Positions 42,034-52,441 of a stretch of 64,000 bases of DNA are shown piece by piece; position 1 is the first letter of the stretch, and the number at the start of each line of letters is the position of its first letter. This DNA comes from Prillingera fragicola (lineage: Eukaryota > Basidiomycota > Tremellomycetes > Trichosporonales > Trichosporonaceae). The position numbers were made by a program, and so were the translations under genes. The DNA lies in the NCBI GenBank assembly GCA_002335605.1, contig BEDY01000009.1, positions 186,001 through 250,000 of the forward strand. Reading direction: 5' to 3'. The notes beneath the pieces were generated by a model. The model ran no database searches, was not told where the DNA came from, and was given only the letters and a program-made list of their open reading frames with translations.

Positions 42034-44193
42034 ATGAACCACTATCCAAGTGGTCCAGGCGGCAACCCCGGCCGTGTTCCACCACCACAAGGCTCTGCCT
42101 CGTCTGATCCATCCGCAAACATCAACTCGCATTACCCATCCTCGTCCTCCGCCTCGAGCGCCACCCCGGGCTACGGCCCACCACCACTCATGTCCAACAT
42201 GCCTCCTCCCCCACCAGTAGGCGTATCTTACAGCCAGTGGTACGGCGGCAGCAGCAGCAGCGGCGGCGGCGGCGGCGGTAGCGGTGAGCCTGGGGTAGGT
42301 CCCATGCCTGGGCCTGCGCCAGTTGCGTATGCCCACCCTCCTCCTCCCTTGCAGGCGCAGGGGGTGGGCGGCGGACAACACCTCGTCAAGCGGGCGCCCA
42401 TCATCACCATCTACGACGTCAACCCCCAGCGCGGCGGCGAGGGAACGGCCATTTCCATCAAGTGTGACCTCAACTTTCCCCCAGAACCGACGCATCCGGT
42501 AAAGCAAGAGTCGCATGGCGCACAAGAGGCAAAGGGTAACCGGATCCGTCTGTGCTTTGGCGACATTATGCTAGAGACGACGGTTCACCCTCCCGCACCG
42601 GGGGATGCTTGTTATGTCGTCCAGGCTTACATCCCTCCTATCGCTTCTGCGCATCGCCGCGGACAGACGAGCTGGTCGGTCGCCATGTCCCTCGAGGCTG
42701 TCCTTGATGGTTATGTCGTTGAAACAGCTCCCCTTGGCGAGTTTACCTACGACGAGAGTGAGTACCTTGCCCGTGCACGTCACACACCTGGCGCCACCAT
42801 GTCCACATGCACACGCACACAGAGGACTGACAGGCCTTAGTCGCTACCCCGAACAAAAAGCTCCGCAAAATGCTCGACTCGCCCACGCGCAAGGCTCCTT
42901 CAGTGTCCTCGCGTCGTGGTCGTCGAGGTCCTGATGACGCCGGTTACGCCCATCCTCAACAGATGCCCGTGGCCGCGCCACAGGCCTCGTTTGTCTATGA
43001 CTCGCCGCCGCCAACCCCTCAGCCGGGGCTGGTGCGCACGACCCAAGTCACACCCGGCGGCAACCCTTTCGTCCAGCGCCAAAAGGCGGAGCTCGAGATT
43101 CTGGGTGATCTCTCAACAATGAAGCACGGATGGTGAGTGACTGTCATTATTTTCTCTGACATTCAGGTCCAAGGCAATGTGGGAGAGCCGTCGTTGTCTC
43201 GTTCAGTTTACTCGCCAGCAGCAGGGCCACAAGGTCGTTGCACGCTTCAAGTCGGTTGAGGAGCGCGACTGGACCCCCAACATGATTGTCATCTCGTGCC
43301 TGTACCATGAGCAGCGCCGCGAGTGTTACTTTACATCGGTCGACGCCATCTACCTGCTTGAATGTCTTATGGCTACCCGGTACACGACCGAAGAGAAGAA
43401 TCGCATCCGCCGCAACCTCGAGTCATTCAAGCCGACCACGCTTCAGAAGAACGAGGGCCAGTGGCAAGACTTTTACGCCCACATTATGAACTATCCCAAC
43501 CCCAAGCCCCGCAACATTGACAAGGGTCTCAAGGTGTTTCCATGGGTCCACCTGCCTGCCGCTCTGAAAAAGATTTTTGGCAACTATGTGAGTTTGGTAA
43601 CCTCGGGGTCTTCTGACTGACATTAGCAGTCGGCCTATGTGCCACCAGCGTTTGGATTCTCGGCCGATCCCAACGCTGTTCAACAACTCGCCCCCGCTCC
43701 AGTCTCCTATGCTCATCACTCGCATGCAGTTTCCGACGGCATGAGCTACACGGAAGACCGCGCCCCCGCTCCTCGCCACTCTGGCATACCCCCACCTCCT
43801 GGACCCGACCACATGGGCTATGTGGAAATGTCCCCTGTCGGTTACCACCGCCCCCCTCCTTCAAACGCCTCGGGTCCTGCTGAGATGGTCCCCCCGTCTT
43901 ACTCGAGCACGCCTGCTGACGAGTTTGGCAACTTTGTCAACATGCCTCCAAACACCAACAACCCGGTATACCCTCGCGAGTACCCGCAGCCCCCCATGGG
44001 CGCGTACCCCGCACCTCCCAACCCCTCGCTTCCCCACAACCCTCCTCCGCAGGCGTACCCAAGCTATGACGCCGAGGCGGCTCCACTGCCATATCAGCAT
44101 GCGAGCTCGTCGCGCGGCAACCCCAACAGCAGCGATCTACGTGTAGCCTACGATCCCAGCCGTGCCCACCACCCAGGTTACCCTCCGCAGTAA
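42034..44193 (+). CDS. MedA/Ust1/Acon-3-type developmental regulator
   Basis: Exons 42034-42757, 42841-43132, 43167-43587, 43630-44193; introns 83, 34 and 42 bp; 666 residues. The N-terminus is Pro/Ser/Gly-rich with a poly-Gly run. An Ig-like segment follows (APIITIYDVNPQRGGEGTAI, about 123-230), then the diagnostic C-terminal domain: WESRRCLVQFTRQQQGHKVV, NMIVISCLYHEQRRECYFTS, VDAIYLLECLMATRYTTEEK, IMNYPNPKPRNIDKGLKVFP (about 345-480). This domain is shared by Aspergillus MedA, Neurospora Acon-3 and Ustilago Ust1, nuclear proteins controlling conidiation, sporulation and surface properties. The tail (about 490-666) is Pro/Tyr-rich and disordered, likely an activation region. The role here in filament or spore formation is inferred from the family. 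Confidence 0.93.
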
Positions 44194-46262
44194 TACACCC
44201 CGTGCATAGTCTCAACACCTCGGCACCGCGATACCCAACCCCAGTTTCTTGTGACTCGTCTTTTTTTGGCTTTTTTCTCTCTCAGCTCGTGGCTCGTGAC
44301 ATGTGAACAGGCCGTGCTGAGTCTACCGGGCACAAGGGCCTGGTAGCGTACGTGCCGTGTCTTTTCTCTCCCCCAATGTAGCGATAGTCGATACTATGGA
44401 TAGGAACCCGCCGCTTGTGGCGGTGTATGCATATGGTCTAGTATTACACCCGAGCGAGTTAGCGAGCGAACCCAGTGCTCGAATCGTCATGGCCGTCATG
44501 GGGTGTGGTCGCGAAGCCTTGGCGTAGAGTGTGTGGCATGTGCAGGCAGAGTCAATTCAAGGGCAAAGGGACCATTGGGCATTGCGCCGAGGGGCTTGTC
44601 GCCGGCGGCCCTAGGCTGCGCAGTATCACACTGACACCACGGCACGGCGCAGGGGTAGCCGACGCATAACGGGCGTGAGGCCATCTCCGTGTGTGTGCGG
44701 GCTGTGGCATCTCGAGACGGTATCTGCCACTGTGCCTCTGCAAGTGCCTATGCCGTGAGACGTCTCGGGTCTTAACTCGGGTAGCTCTATGATCTGGTAG
44801 CTACATACTGTCCGAGGACTCAGGACCTCGTGAGCGACTCGTGAGCGACCACGAGGATCTGAAGAGATGTGCTCGAATGCAGGTGCAGGTGCCTTGGTGC
44901 TTGTGAATATCCTCTGCATGAGACCGCGGCATGAGATCAGGCATGACGTGGTCGTCGCCACTTTTGTCGCAGCATACTCTGCTCAAGATCTCTCTTCTGT
45001 CCACAAAGATCTGTGGAGTGAGATGTCGTCTTGGCAGCTCAGATGACCAACAAGCTCAAGCTGCGCAACATTCATCTACCAGCCTGATCACAAGGACGTC
45101 GATGTGGCTCAGGACCCAAGAGGCACGTCGACTACTCTCAAACTCAATACGCCTCCCAACTCGGCCAATCTCCGGTAATGCACCGTTCTGCCGAGGTTGC
45201 CTGCAGCACTGATATCATGTATCTCGTATCCTGTCTCCCACTCCAGCACGCCAGGACCAACTGACTCCAGCACAACGGTACACTCCCACTCTAGCCACTC
45301 CTTCATTGACCCTGGCGCCGTCAAGCTCAAGTAACGGGCCCAGAACTCGGAGCTCTGGAGCACCATGCGCACTCCCCTGCAGGCGCCACCACGGCCGTGC
45401 CATGCGACGTAGGGGGTTCGGCCGTGTCACTGCTGGGCACGGCAAGTGGGTTCTTGCGGCGCCAGGTCGAGGAGCCAGGAAGCAGGAAGCAGGAAGGACG
45501 GTGGGCGTGATTTTGTCTCGCGTGATGTGTGCGTCGCCGAGACGGTATGTTGCATGCTTGACGGCTGCTTCGATGCATTAGAAATTCGAGATGGGATGTT
45601 ATTCTGCGCTGAGAGGACCACTGTTGTGCATGTGTACCTAGCCTGGAGAATGGGTGGTGGTCAAGCGGGTATCACGGTGTGGTATGCTCGGTAGTGAGTC
45701 TGTACCCCTGCCTGCTCTATGGGGGACATGAATGGGACAGAGTAGACGTGTTTCTAATGACGATGGAACATGAGTGGATGACGACTACAACATTCCGTGC
45801 CATTTGGTGCGCACATGTGGACTGCTGCGATGGTCCAAGTCGCCACTGGCCACTGGCCTGTCAATGCCTGCTGCGTCGTCCCATGCATTGGAACTGGGAC
45901 TACTGCATGCGACCCTGCACCAGCAGCTAGGAGCAGCATGAACATGAACATTGTCGATGATGGCTGGTCGACACTTGCCACTCTAGGGAATAATTGTAGT
46001 CATTTCAGTAGGTCCATCCATCCTGACAAGTCCATTTCAGCTTTTTACTTTCTTCTTCTCATCAACCCCATTCTCACTACTCTCACCGTCCCACTCTCAA
46101 CCGCAAGCCCGGCGCTCGCTCCCCATCCTCCCCCCTCTCCACCCCTCCTTGCTTGCTCCCCACCTCGGCTTCAGCACACCCCGTCTGCGACGGAACATTG
46201 CCTTGCAACAACAATCCTAGACGCTCCCTCTGCCTCAACCCTCCCGCATCAAAATCTCTACA
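44194..46262. other. 2-kb spacer with one possible gene remnant
   Basis: Downstream of the regulator and upstream of a GPI-protein gene. Apart from a protein-like frame at 45109-45372 on the minus strand, no feature. The last 230 bases are pyrimidine-rich (promoter of the next gene). Confidence 0.4.
45109..45372 (-). pseudogene. Possible small gene or gene remnant
   Basis: An 87-codon frame on the minus strand with balanced, protein-like composition: MVLQSSEFWARYLSLTAPG, KEWLEWECTVVLESVGPG, WETGYEIHDISAAGN. It has an ATG (45366) but no recognisable domain, and ends at TGA. A CTGCAG acceptor-like site precedes it, so it may be the last exon of a larger or dead gene. I cannot assign a family. 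Confidence 0.3.
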
Positions 46263-47867
46263 ATGCGCAACGCGGTCACCGCCTCGGCCCTCCTGCTCGC
46301 CCTCGCCCGTGGCACCGCCGCGCAGGCCGACGTCAACGTCCTCGCCGGCTCGTATGGTGCGTTTCTCCCGTCGTCTTTTGTGCTGCGCACACACCTCGCG
46401 CAAAGAAGCTAACAGCCGCTAGTGAACAACATTACCGTCAGCGCCTCCAACGTCGTGCAGTGCGGTGAGGCCACCGTGTCCTGGTCTGGTACCAACGTGA
46501 GTCTTGGGTCGTGGAGAGCACGGCTGCATTGGAGCTGGGAAGTGGAAAGGGCGGTTTCGGAGCTGGGAAGGCGCGGCGTTGGTGGCCGATGGCTCGCACG
46601 CGCTCAGCGTGTGATGGTTAGGCATGCCCATCAGTGTACGGTGCTGCGTGGTATACGCTTTGCGTTGCCGGTAGAGGGCTGCGTCGGGGTGATGGCTTGG
46701 ACACTCCCGGGTAACCAAACAACGCTCGAGCCCACACCTGCGACGGCGAGAAGGACCAGTCCGTCCCCAACAGACAAGGCCAGAATGCCGCATTGTTCTC
46801 GGCGGTCATTGCTGCGGTGCTGCACAATGCTGCCCACGGCCATGGCGCCACCGCGGCGCGTGTGATTTTGGTGTCCCGTCACTGCACTTCCCTCGCGTGA
46901 AACCAGCCCTGCACTATTTTCCATTCCCCGTCACATTCGAATCCTCCGTACTCACACCCACAGGGCGACGTCTCGCTTCTTATCGGCCACGGCGGAATGT
47001 ACGTCGGCACCCAGGAGATTACCACTCTCAGTGGTCTCTCGGGCGGCTCGACTACCTGGAAGGTCGACCAGGCATCCGACTCGGGCTCGCTCATCTTCCA
47101 GGTGACCGACTCCACTGGTGCAGTTGGTTACACTCAAAATGTTCAGATTCAGTCGAGCTCGGACTCGTCTTGCCTCAATGGTGGCGGTGCCGCCGCCGGT
47201 GCTGCTGACTCGAGCACCGCCGAGGCGCCTCCTCAGTCTACTTCGGCCGCCGAGCAGGCTCCTGCATCGCAGGCCGCTCCCTCTCCCTCTGTCCAAGCTG
47301 CTGCCCCCTCGGACGGCGCTTCGGCCCAGAGCTCTGAGTCGTCCAACAACGAAAACACTCCTGGTGCGTCCGCTGCTTCGCCCGTGGCCCAGAATTCCGC
47401 AGCCGACACCCCTGCGGTTGTCGCTGCATCGCCGTCGGCAGCTGCGGTCTCGGCTGGCGCTCAGTCGTCGGCCGCTGCTCCCGCTGCCCCTGCCCCAAGT
47501 GAGTCGCTATCCGTGTTCACGGTGCGCGTGCGCTCTTTGCTCTGACCTTGTGTTTCCGTTTGATTCTGTTGCGCGCACCGCGGAGAACATGACTAACCCC
47601 TCAGTCACCTCGGTAGTTGTCGTTGCTGGCTCGCAGCCCGCCGCCAGCCAGAGCGCGGCTTCTGGCAGCGGCTCTGTCATTGTCGTCACCCAGACTGCCT
47701 CGTCTGCGGGCGCCAGCGGCCCCGTCCTCGTCACCTCGACCATCCGCCCCACCACCACCGCGGGCACTGGCACCACCAACCTGCCCAACAGCAACGGCGC
47801 TGGCGTCGCCCGCCCCGCTGCTGCCGTTGTCGGTGCGGCTGCACTTGCCGCGGTGCTCGCGCTCTAA
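46263..47867 (+). CDS. GPI-anchored Ser/Ala-rich KNH-like wall protein
   Basis: Exons 46263-46356, 46423-46496, 46964-47498, 47605-47867; 321 residues. Signal peptide MRNAVTASALLLALARGTAA. One Ig-like KNH module: ITVSASNVVQCGEATVSWSG, LIGHGGMYVGTQEITTLSG, TTWKVDQASDSGSLIFQVTD, and a final SSSDSSCLNGGG. A Ser/Ala/Pro-rich stalk follows (about 135-295), then a GPI signal (NSNGAGVARP followed by a hydrophobic AAAVVGAAALAAVLAL end). Such proteins sit in the plasma membrane or wall and are heavily O-mannosylated. Intron 2 is 467 bp, the longest in the window. Same module type as the secreted protein at 29267-29689 but with stalk and anchor. Confidence 0.88.
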
Positions 47868-48204
47868 GGAGCGCATGGACTTTGCCGACTAGGCACCTTT
47901 TTGTACGATGGCGTATGATGCATAGCGTAATATGGTGGATGCTCACTGAGAACGGCATCAGTTGATCGCGACGTCGGAGTCACGGCGTGAAGACGAGCTC
48001 ATTGTCGCTGCCCATTGCCTCGTCGCTGCTGTTGTTGATAGAAGTCGGTCCTTGTTGTCATATGCATTAAGGAACGACCTCCACCTCCACCTTCTTGGAC
48101 CTGGTCGCCAAGGTGGTAAGAGGTGTGAGAGTCGACCACATCGCATACTTGACTTCGTCCACCTTACACCTCTCATCTCTTATCAAGGCATACACTCACA
48201 CACC
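47868..48204. other. Spacer between GPI-protein and F-box genes
   Basis: 337 bases, 3' region of one plus-strand gene and promoter of the next. Nothing else seen. Confidence 0.4.
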
Positions 48205-50100
48205 ATGTCCCCACCAACTGACCCTGCCAAGGCCTTTGACGCCTTTCTCTTTGAATCAATCCTCGAGCACCTCACCCTCGGCGACCTCGCCCACGCCGCC
48301 CTAGTGTCGAAGGACTGGAACAATGCCGTAGCGTCGAGCGCACAGGTCTGGCGCAGGCAGTTTGAGCTGATCGACATGGATCCGGGGAGGAAAGAGCGGC
48401 TTATCAGGCAAGCAGCTACCGGTACTGGCGAGAAATGGATGGCTATTTGTGAGTTGAGCCCGTTGCGCGGTCGCTGACACGGCAGGCAAGGCAGAGTACA
48501 TGCTGCTGTTCAACTGGGAATATTGCCAAGAGGGCACCAAGGAGGTCCTCCTGCAGCTGAACACGCAAGGGCGGGCGGCGTTTCATGGCGCCGACGAAGT
48601 TACCGATACCTTGCTGCAGGAAACCGGCCCAAACACTTGGGAACTGCTTGACCGGACCACGCTCGAGATCACCCCGATAACGGTCGAGTCGCGCACCGAC
48701 CTGGCCGTCCGGATCGTCCCCAACCTCGGGCCGGTCATTTATGAGATTGACCCAGTGCAGATGGGCTGCACACTCTACCTGCACGAGAGCGCGTTTGAGC
48801 GGTTCCGGATCGTGCCCGATGGCGACTCGAGCGGGGCCCAGGACCATCTCGGGTTTAGGTTTCTCGCCACCATTCTCACTTGGGGGCCGTCGTTTGGCCA
48901 GGAGCGTCAAATCAGCGAGTACAACATTCAACTCCATGTTGATCATGCCGACACGGATCCGAGGGTCGTTGCGCTCATCTACACCGCTGCCAACGATCCG
49001 AACTGGCAGCTTGGGCCAAACGATCAAATGTTGCCCTTGAACGCGCCCGGCTCGGTCGTGACACGCGACTTTACCTACGGCGGTGAAGAGCGGTTCGAGC
49101 ATGAGCTGGGAACGCCAGCCCAGAGTTCTATGGCAGTCACGGACAAGTTTCTTGTCGTGTTCGACACGAATGGCTTTTTCGCCTTTTCTCGACAGTCGCA
49201 GTCGCTCATCTTTGACATGACGCTGAATGCCGTTCAACATCCAGGCGCGCCAATCCCTCTGGGGGCAGTCTACAGCTTGCTGTCCTCGGACATTCTCCAG
49301 AACACGCCCGCGCGACAAAAGAATATCCACGGCCGACCTGGCGGCCACGCGGAAAGCATGTCCACGATGGTGTGCAACATGTCTCAAGCCTGGTTCACGA
49401 GCCAGCATCTCATCATGCTCAACATGCAAGGCGAAATCTGCGTCGTGCCCTACTATCAGGACCTGCTGCGCACCTGCCTCTTATACGAGGACACAGAAAT
49501 GCGCAAGGCCTTTATCGCCAGAAACTCGTTCATGCTCTTGGCGCTGCGACCAGGCAGAGACGGCGGATATCGGCCCGCCTCGAACCCATCCGTCGCCGCA
49601 TCCCATGACCGTTTTGCCGTCTCTCTCGTACGTGTCTTGCCGTCTACAATCACTGATACACTATCCAGGACGACCAAGTCTGGATCCTGTCAAATCTACC
49701 ATCAGACCCACTCCTCGACGACGGCCTGCCAAAGGACCTCGACCTCGTCGTCGTCCAAGCCACCAACATCCGCAACCCAGTCTTTCTAGACGCCACCAGC
49801 GTCTACACCAACATCACCCGGCGGGCCGCCACCGAGCTCGCGCGGCGCATCCACGTAGCCGGCGAGGAGACTGGCGGCGACCTCTTATTTTTGACCGATT
49901 GTCTTTACAACTGTAAGCCGGCTTCTGCGGCCGCAGCTAACATGTGCAGCGGTTTTGAGTGTCACGTCGTTTGATCCGGCTGTGACGGTCAATGAGTGAG
50001 TGAGCGTGTTTGGAGGGGGCTGACGGGCAGCTTTCCTGGAGAGCAGTATGAACCTGGAGGGTTCCGACGGTTGCCACAGGTTGGGGGTGTTGCGTATTAG
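48205..50100 (+). CDS. F-box protein
   Basis: Exons 48205-48448, 48486-49627, 49669-49912, 49950-49995, 50031-50100; introns 35-41 bp; 581 residues. The F-box lies near the start: LFESILEHLTLGDLAHAALV then SKDWNNAVASSAQVWRRQFE (about 14-53). The remaining about 500 residues have beta-rich segments without a repeat I can name (YEIDPVQMGCTLYLHESAFE, TDKFLVVFDTNGFFAFSRQS). The last small exon is chosen because it gives FPGEQYEPGGFRRLPQVGG; without it the protein would stop at TGA 49997-49999 after VTVNE. The protein presumably recruits a target to an SCF ubiquitin ligase; the target is unknown. Not closely similar to the F-box-like genes at 0-2.5 kb. Confidence 0.85.
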
Positions 50101-51101
50101 ACAGCCAGATTTTCCTTCAGAATTGGTGGCGGAGGATTGTGGAAAGATGTTCAAGATGCAGTATCTAGTCAAAGTATTCGTAAAGCATTGCTGCTATATA
50201 TTCTTACCATGTACGCAAATGCATCAGAGTACGGCAAGTCACAGGTTGAGGCAAGTGAGGGTTGACACCTGCACGCTGCGATAAAAATAAATGATGAATT
50301 AATTCTTCCACCAACACCGCGCCCGCAAAGCACAAGCTGATGAAAAGCCGCAACACCAGAGATGCTCTCAACACTCACACTTGGACATACCATTAGCCTA
50401 CTCGTATCTACCAAACAGGATGAGAATCAACCTCAAGGCGGGATCTCAGCCATCCCCCCCTTCCCGGCTTGATATAGTGTCAACAACACTCGTCTCACGA
50501 TACAGCAAGAGTCACAGGCGACACTTCAATCGCCAATTCTCAAACCTCACAGCCGCATAGACCATGACACAATCCATCCAGTCCTCGTCGACGCCAGCCT
50601 TGCATGCCGAGGAGCCGAGCCACACGCCCTCACGATCAGTGGCCTGGCCAGGTTACGTTGCGTGCTCTCAGCCCACATGTCCTCAGCGCTGCCAGTAGCC
50701 ACGGCCGGTGCCTTGAGATTGGCCACTGAGGTAGCCGGTCAGCAGCTACTTGGTTCTGGCAATGTAGACTCGTGTGTCGCTGGCCATTCGCGCCTTGCTG
50801 TTAGTTATCTTTAGCTCTTCCCAGCGGACTGCAAAGTCAGTCTACAGTCCCGACGTCACGCTGCGCTGGCGTCGTCGCCTGCGCACACATCTCCTGCGCC
50901 TTCGTCTCAGCGCACCTCGCCACGTCAGCGCCACGTCATGGATGCATGTCATAGGGTCAGGACGAATTAGGCCGAGGGGTGTTGTCTGTCTGATAAATGA
51001 AGCATGGCACCGAGCTCTCCTCCGTGCTGTGTATTCACACCGTGACGCGCGGTGCAGCAGGCCACCGCGCTTACTCTCTAGACACCACTTGGCAGCGGCG
51101 T
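50101..51101. other. 1-kb spacer between convergent genes
   Basis: Between the 3' ends of the F-box gene and SAR1. No coding frame, tRNA or repeat that I can support. Confidence 0.4.
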
Positions 51102-51985
51102 TTAAATCTGTCGTTGGCGTTAGTCAAAGCTGTTGCAAAGTGAAAAGAGAACGCACGTATTGGCTGAGCCAGCGGAAGCCTTCGCCGTAGCCCTGGCGCA
51201 TGACGACCGAGCACATGAAGACCTCGATGGGGCGAATGTCCCGGAGAGGCACCTTGCCCTTGCCGGTGGTCTGGTACAGGCCGAGCTCCTGGCGAAGAAT
51301 CTCCTCCGAGACGGCGCCCATGGCGTCAATCTTGTTACCGAGAATGAGGAAGGGAACGTTTGCGAGTGCCTCGATGGAGAGAAGCGAGTCGAGCTCGGCC
51401 TTTGACTCGGCGAAACGCTCAGTGTCAGCCGAGTCGACGAGGAAGACGATGCCGTCGACCTCGGGGAAGTAGTCGCGCCAGAGACGGCGTGCCTGCATGT
51501 GTCCACCCAAGTCGTAGGTGGTGAAGCGGACGTTGCCGATAGCGAGCTCCTCGGATGTGGGGTGGAGGGTGGGCTGCAGAGTCGCGAGGCGGTCGTTCTT
51601 GAGCATGTGGAGGAGGGTCTACTCGTCAGCTACGTCTGTGGGGGCGACTCACAGTCTTGCCAGCGTTGTCAAGACCAAGGAACAAGAGCTTGGCGTCTAG
51701 AGTGGTGTCAGTATCATGTTCTTTCGAGGCACGGCTAGCCATGCACGACAAGTCGAGGTCCGCTAGAGCTAGCTTTGCCACAAAGTTGCGCGTCGTGGCA
51801 CGGGAACGTACTCTTGTTCATGAGACCTGCACGTCAGCAAACGTGTCAATCAAGGGCGCGTGTGAGACTTACCGAGCTGCGACAGAATGTCCCAGAACCA
51901 GTTCTGTACAACGTTAGCATTCTCTGTGCTGCCGTGACTGCGCGTGCGTGTTGATGAACGCGTAGATACCCACGAGGATGAACAT
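51102..51985 (-). CDS. SAR1: SAR1 small GTPase (COPII)
   Basis: Six exons (minus): 51985-51974 (12 nt), 51903-51873, 51826-51812 (15 nt), 51696-51653, 51618-51157, 51107-51102 (6 nt); 189 residues, the usual Sar1 length. Read together they give [34 protein letters not shown] (P-loop GLDNAGKT), then [12 protein letters not shown]. The other G motifs are [12 protein letters not shown] and the C-terminal CSVV. The final two codons come from a six-base exon (ATT TAA), restoring the invariant SQYI end; without that splice the protein would run on to RSLFTLQQL. Sar1 starts COPII vesicle budding at the ER by inserting its N-terminal amphipathic helix into the membrane when GTP-bound. Confidence 0.97.
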
Positions 51986-52441
51986 TATGGGCGGGAGAAC
52001 TGGGGGAGTAGGATGGGCGGGGTCTAGTGGATTGAGATGGGAGTTCGGCTGCCGAGTCTAGCTGGCGCTGTAGCTGCTGTTCGTTGGTAAGAGCAGGAAG
52101 AGACAACAAGTTGCACGACCAAGAGGACTGTTCGGGGTGGATGAATATCAAAGATGGTGTTGGATGGATGCGTGGCAAATGGCTCCTTGCTCGCCTTCCC
52201 TGCGCCCCTCGTGCGCGCCTGCGCCCTGTGACGCCCTCCCACGCGAGAACAGTGCAACCGTGGGAAACCTACACACGGAGATTAAACTCCGCTCCGTGGC
52301 ACTTTTGATTCCGAGGGGAGCCGGATTCTCCGCGGTATGGGGTCCCCGCATATTCCGAGCGAGTACTGTTGCCAGTCGAGTCATTTCATCAATAACTCAA
52401 CGTTGCATCTCTTCCTACCTCCCACACCACCAACTCTCACA
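51986..52441. promoter_or_regulatory. Divergent promoter region, SAR1 / LOG-ADC lyase gene
   Basis: 456 bases between divergent start codons. No clear TATA box or repeat; contains promoters of both genes by position. Confidence 0.45.
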
